In this document: positions 8,160-17,464 of the stretch, piece by piece
Numbering within the stretch: position 1 is the stretch's first letter
Layout of the letters: each line of letters begins with the position of its first letter
Assembly: GCF_036088315.1 (NCBI RefSeq)
Contig: NZ_CP107996.1
Span: forward strand, 1-64,000
DNA length: 64,000 bases
Direction: 5' to 3'
Origin: Streptomyces sp. NBC_00344
GTDB taxonomy: Bacteria; Actinomycetota; Actinomycetes; Streptomycetales; Streptomycetaceae
The notes under the pieces: model-generated
The model's database searches: none
What the model was told of the DNA's origin: nothing
The model's input: the letters and a program-made list of their open reading frames with translations, nothing else
Made by a program: the position numbers and the translations under genes

Positions 8160-8510
8160 CGCGAAGAGTTCCACCGCCCACCCCAAGGGCGGCCGGCCAC
8201 CCAAGCACGGCGGCGAGTTCGTCTTCGGCGATCCCGCAACCTGGGGCACCGAGCAGGCCGTGACGGGCACGGACACCCGGCTCTACGGGAAGGCGACCGC
8301 GCAGGCGTGGGACCGGCTGCACCCGCGGCTAACCCGCCGGGCCGCGTGGCTCGACCACGGCGGGCCGCTGCCCGTCATCGAGAGCACCGTCATCCGTCTT
8401 GTCGTGGAGAAGCTGCCCAGCGGCGGAGTCAACAAGCCGGTCTGGCTGTGGTGGTCGCGCACCGACGCAACCGAAGCGGACATCGACCTCTGCTGGCAGT
8501 CCTTCTCGAA
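8160..8510 (+). pseudogene. Internal fragment of a DDE transposase (same family as 28067-29269)
   Basis: The stretch encodes KHGGEFVFGDPATWGT, DTRLYGKATAQAWDRLHPRL, LPVIESTVIRL and KPVWLWWSRTDATEADIDL. It lines up block for block with the central part of the transposase at 28067-29269. Both ends are missing. On the right it joins directly, within a few bases, the racemase remnant on the other strand. Confidence 0.8.
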
Positions 8511-8790
8511 CTCCCGGCGCAGGGCGTCGATCGCAGTGACAGTGGCGGTATTGCAGGGCACCACGACTAACTTCGCGCCCCGCTCGACTACTGCGTGAGC
8601 AGTAGTGACCAGACGGTCTGTGATGAAGGACGTGCTCTTCGGTCCCCAGGGGACACCCTCGGGATCCAAAAGCAGCAGCGGATCGAGTTCCGGGGCAAGG
8701 TACCGCAGCCAGCCGGCGGTGGAGAGAAGGCCAAGTCGAGTCGATCAATGCCACTGTGATGGCAATCAAGCTACAAGCCTGTTCCCACCA
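8511..8790 (-). pseudogene. N-terminal remnant of a Glu/Asp racemase-like protein
   Basis: Reading leftward: VALIDST, then after a one-base shift LGLLSTAGWLRYLAPELDP, EGVPWGPKSTSFITDRL and GAKLVVVPCNTATVTAIDAL. The PWGPKS and V-P-C-N-T-A-T blocks are the two hallmark motifs of the glutamate/aspartate racemase family, the Cys being a catalytic base. The gene is cut at the transposase fragment on its 3' side, and the second catalytic Cys region is missing. Confidence 0.7.
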
Positions 8791-8919
8791 CGGTTTACTG
8801 ACGGCATCACGTATTGGATCGTCGTGAGTTGCCCGGGCAATTGGCGAGGGTGCCTGAGGTACGTGGCCCAGTTGGTGCTGCTGGTCGACAGCTGGTGCAG
8901 GGGACAGCAGGATTCTGGG

Positions 8920-9276
8920 GTGACAACACTGATCGACATGAGCGAGCGTGAGTACTTCGCCCAGTTCGCCAAACGGACCGGTATGTTCATCGGCCGCCCG
9001 TCCCTGACCGGTGTGGTGGCCTTCATAGTGGGTTACGAACAGGCGGCCCGCCGTCACGGCGGGGCCGGCCTGGACGGCTGGCGCGAGTGGTTGATGAGAA
9101 ATTACGAGGCCAGCGGCAACCTCGTCTGGGAAGCCCAGATCCTGCAGGTGGCCATCCCCGGCTGGAACGGCGGATGGGACCTCTCGCCGGAGCGGGAAAC
9201 ACACGTCCTCAAGGTGCTCTTCGAACTGCTCGACATGTTCCTCGCCGAACGTGAGAGTGCCGCCGCCGAGTCCTGA
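8920..9276 (+). CDS. Hypothetical protein, actinobacterial
   Basis: A 118-aa acidic protein with aromatic patches (MSEREYFAQFAKRTGMFIGR, WDLSPERETHVLKVLFELLD). It has no signal peptide or membrane helix. The GTG at 8920 has AGGA 7 nt upstream; the ATG at 8938 is an alternative that starts exactly at the conserved-looking MSERE. I cannot assign a function; size and composition resemble small immunity-type or regulatory proteins. Confidence 0.6.
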   Translation: MTTLIDMSEREYFAQFAKRTGMFIGRPSLTGVVAFIVGYEQAARRHGGAGLDGWREWLMRNYEASGNLVWEAQILQVAIPGWNGGWDLSPERETHVLKVLFELLDMFLAERESAAAES

Positions 9277-9709
9277 TGCCCGGCTCGTCATTGCAGGGCG
9301 CAGGTGAGGTCGACCCAGATCCATGGTGCGTGGTGCCAGGAGCGTACTTCGCCGACGACCAGTTCGACGGTGCCTCTCAAACGGGAAAGCCAGCGGCTCC
9401 CCATGATGCCGCTGACGCAAGTCCGGGGGAGAGGCGAACAGTTCAGCGTTGACCGACCGCCGTCAACGCTGACCAGGCTTCGAAGAACGGGCGGGCCAGA
9501 ACGCACCGGTCACTACGAGCCGGTCAGAAAGCGTCCGGTTCCTGATGCTGCAGCTCGGATTGCTCCCGCTCACTGATGGCCGGGATGAGGACATGCCCAG
9601 GGAGGCCGTGCGCGCCGCCCGCCTTCACATGCCCGGGGGTTCGCAGATGTCACGGGCGGGGTTCCTGTCTCGTCGTACGAGGTGCAGGCAATCCTCGATC
9701 AAGGAGTAG
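9277..9709. other. Intergenic region, possible small remnant
   Basis: On the minus strand about 9288-9425 can be read as a tail, LRGTVELVVGEVRSWHH, ending IWVDLTCALQ at a stop. It looks like the C-terminus of a lost gene, but no family is recognised. The rest is featureless up to the AAGGAG before the DoxX gene. Confidence 0.3.
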
Positions 9710-10096
9710 ATGATGAACCTCGCGCTGTGGATCGCTGCCGGACTGCTGGCCGCAGTGGCCCTGGCCGGCGGCATCACCAAGACATTCGTGCCCAAGGAAA
9801 GACTGGCTGCGGCCCCGGGCGGGGGATGGACCGGAGACGCCAGCGCCCGCTTCGTCAAGACCCTCGGCGTCCTCGAGATCCTGGCCGCGGCAGGCCTGAT
9901 CCTGCCCGCCGCCCTCGACATCGCACCGGTCCTGGTGCCGGTGACTGCCGTCTGCTGGGTCTTGCTGATGATCGGCGCGATGATCACCCACGGCCGACGC
10001 GGCGAAGCCAAGTTCGTGATGCTGAACCTGATCTATCTCGCGCTTGCAGCATTCATTGCGTGGGGCCGCTTCGGACCCGAGTCCTTCACCGGCTGA
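9710..10096 (+). CDS. DoxX-like small membrane protein
   Basis: A 128-aa protein with four hydrophobic helices (about 4-22, 48-66, 72-90, 100-120) and the R-F-x-K-x-L-G-x-L-E-I-L block typical of DoxX-like proteins. It is probably an inner-membrane protein; relatives are linked to redox or thiol stress complexes. AAGGAG precedes a double ATG (9710 and 9713), so the start may be one codon later. Confidence 0.8.
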   Translation: MMNLALWIAAGLLAAVALAGGITKTFVPKERLAAAPGGGWTGDASARFVKTLGVLEILAAAGLILPAALDIAPVLVPVTAVCWVLLMIGAMITHGRRGEAKFVMLNLIYLALAAFIAWGRFGPESFTG

Positions 10097-10151
10097 CCGG
10101 CGGCAACGACAGTGTCCGGCCAGCCAGCCCCGCTCGGGGAAGGCGGAGACT

Positions 10152-10319
10152 TCACGCACCGTCCGCGCACAGCACCGCGTCCATCAGCTCGAACAACTCA
10201 TCGCACCGGGCGGTCAGACACTCGTAGAACTCGCCCCGGAAGCGCGTCGCTTCAGCGAACGCTTCCCTCCGGACAGCATCTGGCAGCAGACTCACCCTCA
10301 CAGCCTTCGTCTTGGTCAC
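10152..10319 (-). pseudogene. N-terminal fragment of an IS transposase
   Basis: The 55-codon frame reads VTKTKAVRVSLLPDAVRREA, then FAEATRFRGEFYECLTAR and DELFELMDAVLCADGA before a stop. This is the N-terminus I associate with the Streptomyces DDE transposase family whose core is seen at 8160 and 28067. The remaining three quarters are absent. Confidence 0.6.
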
Positions 10320-10471
10320 GTGCACCGTGGTCGGAGCACAGGATCAGACGAAGCCCCCCCATGTCCGGCGAATCCCCAGGTGAGCGGCCTAGTTCGAGGT
10401 CCATTTCGGCACCGGATCCGCTGCAGCGCCGACAACCTGGAATGAGGCCAGCCGGCAAACCGATCGAAGCC

Positions 10472-11332
10472 CTATGCGCCCACCGTGCCTTGCACGAATC
10501 GCCGAAGGTGCGCACGCACGGCGTCGTGCTGCTCCAACCAGGGCTCGTGCCCAGCGCCCTCGATCAGCGTCAGCGGAAGACTGAGCCGGAGCGCGAGTGA
10601 TTCAAGAGCCGACATAGGGCGGGGATCGTCGGCCCCACCGAGAAGCTCCGTTCGCGCGGGCAGGCACAAGCGCAGCTCGGCAAGATGCTCATCGAGCGGG
10701 TCCGCACGTCCTTCCCTGCCAAGTTCACCGTTCATAGCCCAGTTGACGGGGCGACGCCGCCGGGCACCCTGCGCGGCCCAGTGCCACCCCTGTTCGCGAT
10801 CGGAGTGGTCGGTGAACCAAGCCAGCGTGAGCAGCTCGACTTCCTGCTCCTCCGTGCGGTGCGGCAACTCCTCCAAGTCGCGTAGCCGCTCCTGCTGCGC
10901 TGCGGACATACGACGGCCGCGCTCCGCCCGATCCCCGGTACGCCAATCACCGACGAATGGCCCGCACATCAGCATCATCGCGGCAACCCGGTCAGAGTGC
11001 GTCAGACAGAACCGGCTCGCCAGGTCAGTGCCGTAGGAGTGCCCAATCAGTACGACCTTGGGCACGTCCCATGCGTCGAGCAGCTCGGCGAGATCGTCGA
11101 CATGCCGGGCGAAGGAATGGCGGCCCCGCCACGGGGATTGGCCCGTGCCACGCTGGTCGTACCGGTACACGGGCGCGAGGTCCGCGACCATGGGGGCGAC
11201 ATCGCCCAGATAGTCCGGCAGCCCCGGACCACCATGGAGCATGACCACGGGCGGCTGCCGAGTCGTGTCCCCCAGCGCCATCCAACGTAACTGCGCCTCG
11301 TCGGTCATCGACACGAGGCCCTGCGTCTCCAT
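10472..11332 (-). CDS. Alpha/beta hydrolase, proline iminopeptidase-like
   Basis: A 286-aa hydrolase with the oxyanion motif HGGPG (33-37), YDQRGTGQS, the nucleophile elbow GHSYG (Ser99) and a C-terminal GAGHEPW supplying the catalytic His. HGGPG plus DQRG is the signature of the prolyl-aminopeptidase branch. The start METQ (11332) is a compromise: no strong ribosome site precedes it, and a GTG at 11341 or an inner ATG are possible. Cytosolic; the substrate is unknown. Confidence 0.8.
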   Translation of the reverse strand: METQGLVSMTDEAQLRWMALGDTTRQPPVVMLHGGPGLPDYLGDVAPMVADLAPVYRYDQRGTGQSPWRGRHSFARHVDDLAELLDAWDVPKVVLIGHSYGTDLASRFCLTHSDRVAAMMLMCGPFVGDWRTGDRAERGRRMSAAQQERLRDLEELPHRTEEQEVELLTLAWFTDHSDREQGWHWAAQGARRRRPVNWAMNGELGREGRADPLDEHLAELRLCLPARTELLGGADDPRPMSALESLALRLSLPLTLIEGAGHEPWLEQHDAVRAHLRRFVQGTVGA

Positions 11333-11416
11333 CAAAGTCACCGCGGAGAACCTACCAGCGTCATGAGGCTCCGCCAAATGTTAAAGAACAAGCTGAGCGC
11401 GCGCTCCGGCAGTCCC

Positions 11417-11887
11417 TCACTGAAGCGGCAGTAGCGCCTCTGCCGCAGCGCACTCCTGGCATGCCTGGCCTCCCGGCCGGCGCAACGCGTCGAGCGCTTC
11501 GTCCAGGTCGGCGTCGCGCCCACCCTCTGCCTCGGTGCAGTCGTGGACATGGACGACCTGACCGAGCGTCCTGCGGCGGTTGTCGAGCAGCGGCACGACG
11601 CGCCATCCCCACCGCGGGCCGGCCGGAGCCGGCTCCTGATCCGGCGGCAGACCGCGGATAGGCACCTGGTCGTACCGGACACCTTCGAGCGGCCGCAACT
11701 GCTCCGGAGACACCCACACCCGGTACTCGGCCGCGATGACCTCCGCCTGCTCGTGGCGCCACATCGGCACCCCGACCTGGTAGCGCCACTCACCGCTCTC
11801 CACCTGCCGTCGGGCATACAGACGCCCCCGGATCTCCTGCCGATCCGGGAGCACGACCGTGATGCTCGGCGGCGGACCGGCCGCCAT
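11417..11887 (-). CDS. Hypothetical protein, Streptomyces accessory family (DUF6233-like)
   Basis: A 156-aa protein starting at an ATG directly after the TAG of the upstream reading frame (TAGATG), so the pair was probably coupled. It ends with a His/Cys pattern, VVHVHDC then CQEC about 30 residues later. This resembles Streptomyces plasmid/prophage DUF6233-type proteins and could bind zinc. The middle (YRVWVSPEQLRPLEGVRY) looks beta-rich. Function unknown. Confidence 0.5.
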   Translation of the reverse strand: MAAGPPPSITVVLPDRQEIRGRLYARRQVESGEWRYQVGVPMWRHEQAEVIAAEYRVWVSPEQLRPLEGVRYDQVPIRGLPPDQEPAPAGPRWGWRVVPLLDNRRRTLGQVVHVHDCTEAEGGRDADLDEALDALRRPGGQACQECAAAEALLPLQ

Positions 11888-12225
11888 CTACGTCGCCGCC
11901 CCGGCAGGCCCGGTGACGGCCTTGAGCCGCATCCGGGCCTCGCACAAGGCCGCCGCCCGGGCTCCCCCAATCACGGGTGGGTGCCGACCCGGGCCGACGT
12001 ATCGAGCAGCCGGGCGTGCAGATCCTCAACCTGCTGGCGCTGCTCGGATGTGTACCCGGGCGACGCCGGGAGCGGATGGTTGCGCCGATACCAGTGCTCC
12101 CTGTCCTCCACCGCCTCGACCGGCTCCACCGACCGCGGCAGCTCCCGCAACAGCGCCTCATACGCAGCACGAGTCACATGGAGCTCCGTCTGAGCTGCCC
12201 GGAGATCATCAGGAAAGGGGTACAT
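11888..12225 (-). pseudogene. Small accessory protein with a frameshift
   Basis: The start at 12225 reads MYPFPDDLRAAQTELHVTRA and continues to ARVGTHP, where it stops at 11971. In the next frame the sequence goes on as GGARAAALCEARMRLKAVTG and ends at 11888-11890. Together they give about 112 residues, the usual shape of a Streptomyces family often upstream of DUF6233-type genes. The break is in the C-rich GGCACCCACCCG, so a sequencing slip is possible. Confidence 0.6.
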
Positions 12226-12402
12226 GGTCACACGGCAAGGGTGCGCGTGTTCGATTAATGATCGCTGGACGCCACTCCCAGAGTGACCACGTTCTTGCCC
12301 CGCCCTCGACGGGACTCTCGAGACCCTTCGATCCCGAGGAACGCCACCGTGTGGCCGCTGCCGCACAATACTGGGCGTTCCGCGTCGGCCCCGGTGCCCA
12401 GC

Positions 12403-13554
12403 TCAGGCAGCTCGGCCGGTGATTGATCCGGGGCCGGCGGGCCGCAGCCGGACCCGTGCTGTGGGCTCGATCTCGACGCCGGCGGCACTGGTGCCGAGGT
12501 GCCGGTAGCCGTGTTCGCCAGGTGTCTCGTACTCCCATTCCAACGAACGCGTGACGACGCTGGTGATCGGGTGGTCACGGTAGTACCGCGACCAGTCCGA
12601 CCAGAGCCAGGTGCGCTTTTCAAAGGCCGCGGTGGTGAGTCGGAGCCGCTCTGCGGCCAGGGTCTTCACTATGTCTTGAGCGTGAAGCCGCACCCCGTCG
12701 ACGCTTTCGGCTCGGGTCCGCGTCTTGTAGCCGGTGGGGGATCGGAAAGGTGCCGTGGTGCGCGTGCGCGTTGCTTTCTCGTCGTCTATCCAGTCGACGG
12801 TCACCTGCCCGCTGTCGTGGACCGTGATGACCGCGTCAAGCGCGGCGTTCCACCAGCGTGCGCCGCGCCCGATCCAGCCGAGCGTCAGCGTCCCGTCCGG
12901 TTCCAGTCCATGACGCGGCACGGTGCGTTCGGCCAGCTCGTGGGGCGGGACCCCGGCGCGGGTGGCGGCCTTCTTTACGGACTTCACCAGGACCTTGTGC
13001 GAGTGCCGGGCCGGGACGACCCAATAGTGCAGTGCCCATAGTTCCTCCAATGCGTCCCGGCCGGGCAGTTCGCCCAGGGCCATGAATGCGGCGCCAGCGA
13101 TGTCGTCGTCCACCCGGTAATAGGTGTCCATGGCCTGTGCGTTCTTCCGGCCCACCACTGCGAGGTTATCGGCGAGTTCGCTTGTATCCCCAGCGAGCCA
13201 GCCTGCGGCGAGCGTTGCACCGATCGCCAGGCTCCGAGCCGGGGAAGGCGGCTTCGCCTGTCCGAGCTCTCTGATGACGTGTCGCGGATCGGTCATTCCG
13301 TGGAAGGAGCCTGACTGGGCCAGTTCCCGGACAGCGTACTGGACCAGCTCGCGGGCGCCGGATGTCTTGAGCAGGGCCTTGGCTCGACGCTTCCAGACGG
13401 TGTCGACCTTGTAGCGGTAGTCCCAGAACTCGGAGGTGGTGCCCAAGTGCAGGACCAGGTCAGTCAGCTCTGCTGACAAGCCAGTGAATCGGTGCCGTGT
13501 GCGATTGCTCCAGTCGTTTCCGGGGTCGAACGGGTTCTGTACAAGATCGGTCAT
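12403..13554 (-). CDS. DUF4132-like protein, apparently cut short
   Basis: A 383-aa soluble protein. The N-terminal half is helical with repeat-like blocks (SLAIGATLAAGWLAGD, DDDIAGAAFMALGELPGRDA) resembling HEAT repeats. The C-terminal half (LAAERLRLTTAAFEKRTWLW, HPITSVVTRSLEWEYE) has the layout of DUF4132 domains of MolR-like proteins. Typical members continue past this point with a further Trp-rich block; here the last 15 residues look unrelated, so the gene is probably truncated or frameshifted near 12420. Function unknown. Confidence 0.6.
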   Translation of the reverse strand: MTDLVQNPFDPGNDWSNRTRHRFTGLSAELTDLVLHLGTTSEFWDYRYKVDTVWKRRAKALLKTSGARELVQYAVRELAQSGSFHGMTDPRHVIRELGQAKPPSPARSLAIGATLAAGWLAGDTSELADNLAVVGRKNAQAMDTYYRVDDDIAGAAFMALGELPGRDALEELWALHYWVVPARHSHKVLVKSVKKAATRAGVPPHELAERTVPRHGLEPDGTLTLGWIGRGARWWNAALDAVITVHDSGQVTVDWIDDEKATRTRTTAPFRSPTGYKTRTRAESVDGVRLHAQDIVKTLAAERLRLTTAAFEKRTWLWSDWSRYYRDHPITSVVTRSLEWEYETPGEHGYRHLGTSAAGVEIEPTARVRLRPAGPGSITGRAA

Positions 13555-13766
13555 CCTTCGATCCTGCCCCAGGGCACTGACACGAGCAGCGCCGTTCGTC
13601 AGGCGCGCGAGGAGTCAGGGGCGGCCATGATGGGGCCCGACACCGCCCTTGTCGCCGCAGCCGCAAGTAGTTACTCAGCGCTAGACGCCACCTGGCGGTA
13701 GCTATACGAGAACAGGGCCAAGAAGGCGCCTCCGTGACCGCTCATACCTGGACTCGTTAGCAGCCC

Positions 13767-13955
13767 ATGAAGATCACTACGCGTGCGATCGCCGCTCTTG
13801 CCCTCACGGTGGCTGCGTTGTCGTTGGCAGGACCCGCCTTTGCAGATCAAGCTCCAGGCTCGAGCAGCCACAAGGGCGTGAGGGTCAACTTCTGGCAGGG
13901 AATCTCGGTTACTGATGAAACCGGAGAGGAGTTTGAAGTCAGCAGCGGCCAATAA
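13767..13955 (+). CDS. Small secreted peptide
   Basis: 62 residues with a textbook Sec signal: MKITTR, a hydrophobic core at about 7-23, and a GPAFA-DQ cleavage site. The predicted mature part is 36 residues, ends EEFEVSSGQ and has no Cys. It could be a secreted signal or a truncated larger protein. No strong ribosome-binding site is visible, which lowers confidence. Confidence 0.55.
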   Translation: MKITTRAIAALALTVAALSLAGPAFADQAPGSSSHKGVRVNFWQGISVTDETGEEFEVSSGQ

Positions 13956-14170
13956 CGCCGCTGAACTCCTGCCCGCCCTGGTACGAGCCGATCAACGCCC
14001 GTGCCGGGGCGAAGTGCTGTAGCAGGACGGGCGGACAAAGTACCTGCCGGAGCTGGCAGCCGGCCGCGACTCCTTGCTGCCGAGCGACACCCCTGCTTCG
14101 CTGCCCGCGCCACGATGATCTGGTGCGATATGCAGTGCAAGGCGCTCAAGGCCGCCGGTACCGTCCCGCT

Positions 14171-14993
14171 ATGACCATGCCATCGCGTCCTCGTTTCTCC
14201 GTCCGTACAGGAAGATCCGCGCCCACCTTCGACGGACCGCATGAGGGGGCGCCCCAGTACCTCGTCGAACCCTTGCAGTCGTGGGTGTCCGAAGCGTTCG
14301 GGTTCCGTGGAGGAGTTGACACGGAGGCGGTCCGCACCGTCCTTCTGCTGACTGCGTCTCCCTCCATCTCAGGAGCATTCAGGCGTCGCCAGGTACCTCG
14401 AACCTTTGACCAGCTCCACCGATGACGCTCTGCTCGACGTGGTGGACCAGGTGCTGGACCTCATTGGCGAGGGCCGCCTGTCCAAGGGCTGGGTTGATGC
14501 CCTCGTGAGGATTTTGAACGAGGGAGGGTCGGCGTATCGCGTGGCGGACACAGGCGACCGCTTGGAAGAGCGCGTCATGCCAGCCGTGGGCGACGCCGTA
14601 CAACAGACTGTCGCCGAAGCGACGTCTCAGACTGGCTCTGCTGGCTCTGCTGGCTCTGCTGGCTCTGCTGGCTCTGCTGGCTCTGCTGGCTCTGCTGGCT
14701 CTGCTGGCTCTGCTGGCGAGCATCTGACCGCTGCGTGGCAGGCCGCTTACGGGCGCATGCCAAAGCCAGTTCACGCCTACAGCGAGGCCATCAAAGCTGT
14801 GGAGGCTGCGGCGCACTCGGTCGTACAGCCCAACAACAGCCGGGCCACTCTGGGCACCATGCTCGGTGAACTACGCAACGCTCGTCAGAAGTTCGGCACT
14901 GCCCTATCGACCATGTCGGGAAAGGACCCGCTGGCGCCGATCGAAGAGGCAATGCGCGCCTTGTGGGAAGGGCAGACACACTCCCGCAGATAA
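14171..14993 (+). pseudogene. Frameshifted gene, possibly abortive-infection-like, with GSA repeats
   Basis: One protein seems split over frames. MTMPSRPRFSVRTGRSAP through LLLTASPSISGAF runs to about 14380, then in another frame VARYLEPLTSSTDDALLDVV runs to 14993. The break lies near 14375-14385. The second part holds nine Gly-Ser-Ala repeats followed by helical sequence (SEAIKAVEAAAHSVVQPNNS, LGTMLGELRNARQKF). The ...KAVEAA...LG-x-ML pattern recalls C-terminal domains of abortive-infection family proteins, an inference. Past 14993 other frames continue with GRYPWEDFRRV, so the 3' end may be shifted again. Confidence 0.5.
14634..14714 (+). repeat. Nine perfect 9-bp tandem repeats (GGCTCTGCT)
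   Basis: Nine uninterrupted identical copies of GGCTCTGCT lie inside the frameshifted gene above and encode Gly-Ser-Ala repeats. The unit is a multiple of three, so copy-number change would keep the frame. The identity of all units suggests recent slippage expansion. Confidence 0.95.
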
Positions 14994-15223
14994 TAGGGCG
15001 TTATCCGTGGGAAGACTTCAGACGGGTCCGGTCTCCGACGCTCCGTCAGCCGTCCACCAGGACTGATCAAGGCTTAGCGCCAGTTTTCGTTCCGATGTTC
15101 CCCAACCCCCGATATGGCTGTGGCTCATGGACGACTACGAAGTCTGCGTCTCCCACTCGCTGCTTCGCCACTTCATCCGCCGGCGCTGCCCTCGAAGGCC
15201 GCCAGGCAGGCCCAAGTCCAAGC

Positions 15224-15772
15224 TCAACCAGGCACCGTGGCCGGGGACCACACGCCGAACCACTGCTCGGCGCCCCACTCCTCGAACCGTTGCACCTCGG
15301 TGAACCCCAACTTCGCCGCGAGGCGCATCGAGCGGACGTTGGCAGTCTGAGTGCAGAGCACCACCGGCTTGCCAGGAAGCACGTTGGCGAACCAGCCGAG
15401 CGCCGCCGCGCACGCCTCGGCGGCATACCCGCATCCCCACGCCTCCGGCAGGAACATATAGCCGAGCTCCGCCTCCCCGGCGTCCGGACGGACGGGCCCT
15501 GGACGCTCCGCGTCGCGCCGATCCAGCGTGATCGAGCCGATCATCGCTCCGTCGAGATCGATCACGAAAAGGCCAGGGCGCCGACCGGGCAGTTCAGGCA
15601 CCGCGCGTTCGAGCTCGTCACGCGGTCGAGGGCCACCGAGATAGGTGCGCACCTCTGGCAAGGCGAACAGTTCAATGAATGCCGCACGGTCCCGGACCTC
15701 GGACTCGCGGAGCACGAGCCGTTCGGTCCTTATCGGGGAAGGTGGCCAGGCAACGGGTCCGAGCTCAGTCAT
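15224..15772 (-). CDS. GNAT N-acetyltransferase
   Basis: A 182-aa protein with RTERLVLRESEVRDRAAF at the N-terminus, the EAELGYMFLPEAWGCGYAAE acetyl-CoA loop and TQTANVRSMRLAAKLGF near the C-terminus: the RimJ-type GNAT plan. Its ATG overlaps the stop of the upstream dienelactone hydrolase remnant (ATGA), so the two were translationally coupled. Substrate unknown. Confidence 0.85.
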   Translation of the reverse strand: MTELGPVAWPPSPIRTERLVLRESEVRDRAAFIELFALPEVRTYLGGPRPRDELERAVPELPGRRPGLFVIDLDGAMIGSITLDRRDAERPGPVRPDAGEAELGYMFLPEAWGCGYAAEACAAALGWFANVLPGKPVVLCTQTANVRSMRLAAKLGFTEVQRFEEWGAEQWFGVWSPATVPG

Positions 15773-16411
15773 GGCGGGCAACCTATCGCAGCTGATGAGC
15801 GGGATCCGCAGGGAAACTCCGTCACGGGCAGGCACTCGGCCAGCAAGTCGACGACGTCGCGCCAGGCTCGCTGCGCGTGCTGTGGGTGGTAGCCGACGCC
15901 GGGGGCCAAGGGGTGGTCGACCGGCGGGTGATGGAAGGCGTGCAAGGCGCCGCCGTAGACAGTGAGGCGCCAGTCGACGCCCGCGGCCTGCATCTCGGCG
16001 GTGAACGCGTTCCGTTGCGCGGGCGGCATGATCGGGTCTTCCGACCCCGGTGCCGTAGCCGATGGCGGCGGTCCGGTCGGGGTCGGTCCGGGTTTCGGTG
16101 CGCAACTCGTCGAGCGCCGCATGGCCGATGCGTCGCATCCGGTCGGGATCAGCGAGCAGTGGCATGCAACGGGCCAGCATCTCCTCGGGGTCACCCAAAT
16201 AGCGCCCGCCGTGAAGGTCGAAGGCCAGCGCTACATACCCCAGCTCGGCGAGAGCATCGGCCCGGCGGCACTCGACGTCGCTGAGCCCCATGCCCTCTGG
16301 CCCGAGCAGCACTGCGGGCCGGCGGTCGACACCGGCCGGGAGCGCGAGGTGCCCGATCATCGTCAAACCGTCGGCCGAGTACTCGACCGTACGCGTCGTA
16401 ATCGTCGTCAT
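15769..16411 (-). pseudogene. Dienelactone hydrolase family protein with internal deletion
   Basis: The N-terminus (MTTITTRTVEYSADGLTMIG, LGPEGMGLSDV, FDLHGGRYLGDPEEML, DRTAAIGYGTG) and the C-terminus (EDPIMPPAQRNAFTAEMQAA, VDWRLTVYGGALHAFHHPPV) both belong to a dienelactone hydrolase. They are in different frames and meet near 16050. About 50 residues that should lie between them, with the nucleophile region and part of the core sheet, are missing. The remaining His (HAFHHP) fits the family catalytic His, but the product cannot be active. Confidence 0.75.
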
Positions 16412-16987
16412 GAGACTGGACTGTAGTGATCGTCGAGCCCTGTCCGGCCGGTGTTCTGTCGCTGGCAGAACAGCGTAGGTGTCCCTCTGAAATACGGGAC
16501 GGGCCCGGCGCTCGGGGCTTCAAGATCATCCCGCCCCTTTTGAGCTTATCTCGGCGATCCCCTTTGATCCCCGTGGGTTCAAGGAAACCGAAGGTCCTTC
16601 AGCCTGAACCCGCAGGGACACCGGTCTGCTTCAGGTCGGTAGATCCGTGGGTTCGGTTGGAACGCGAGGGTGCTGTGCAGGGCGAAGAGCTTCGGCCGTG
16701 ACCTCGGCGTCGACGCGCTGCGTTGACCTGGCGTGTGCATTGATCAGCCGCCTTGACGGACGACCTGAGCAGCCCATGAAGGAGCTGCGCGCGTACGCCC
16801 GCGAACACTTCCAGGTGCAGTAGCGGGTCAGAACGGAGAGCCAGCCAGCAGCGGACCATCCATGGGGTGTGCGGCAGCACGAGCGACCGTGCGACTGGGG
16901 AAGAGTCGGTGTTTCAACCCTGCGCTATTCGGCTCGGTGGGTGGGGGCGAAGAGCAGGTCTTGATCACCTGTGGGTAGGTTCGGGCC
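16412..16987. other. Intergenic region without a supported gene
   Basis: Nothing convincing was found. Near 16776-16821 a plus-strand frame reads MKELRAYAREHFQVQ and stops, possibly the tail of a lost gene. The last 60 bases probably carry the promoter of the HIT-like gene. Confidence 0.3.
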
Positions 16988-17464
16988 ATGACTGGTGACT
17001 GGCGGATGGACAGGATCGGGGCTGCTCTGCGGGGCCAGAATCCGACTGTGCTGCGGCGGCTTGACTCTGGCTTCGCCGCGATCGGCGACGTTCAGTTTCT
17101 GCCCGGGTATTCAGTTCTCCTCGCGGACGAACCGGATGTTCAACGGCTATCTGACCTGCCTAGGGCCAAGCGACTGTCGTTTCTGTCCAACATGGACCAA
17201 CTCGGAGAAGCGGTTGAGCGGGCCTGCCGGCGGCTGGACCCCGGCTTCCGCCGGGTCAACCTGGAGATCCTTGGCAACACAGACCCGTTCTTGCATGCCC
17301 ATGTCTGGCCGCGATTCGAATGGGAGCCGGCCGAGCTAGTAGGCAAGCCGGTGTGGCTGTATCCGCGTGACCGGTGGAGTGACGAGCAGTTCAGGCTTGG
17401 CCCGCAACACGATGTGCTGCGGGATGCGATCAGCAGCGAACTGGACTGCTTGACCCACGGCTAA
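16988..17464 (+). CDS. HIT-like diadenosine tetraphosphate hydrolase
   Basis: A 158-aa protein. It has the HIT nucleotide-hydrolase fold: LPGYSVLLADEPDVQRLSDL, VNLEILGNTDPFLHAHVWPR and WLYPRDRWSDEQF. The H-A-H-V motif corresponds to the HIT triad region, although the spacing H-x-H-x-W-P-R is that of the diverged diadenosine-hydrolase branch. Probably cytosolic cleavage of dinucleoside polyphosphates. The length is normal. Confidence 0.75.
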   Translation: MTGDWRMDRIGAALRGQNPTVLRRLDSGFAAIGDVQFLPGYSVLLADEPDVQRLSDLPRAKRLSFLSNMDQLGEAVERACRRLDPGFRRVNLEILGNTDPFLHAHVWPRFEWEPAELVGKPVWLYPRDRWSDEQFRLGPQHDVLRDAISSELDCLTHG

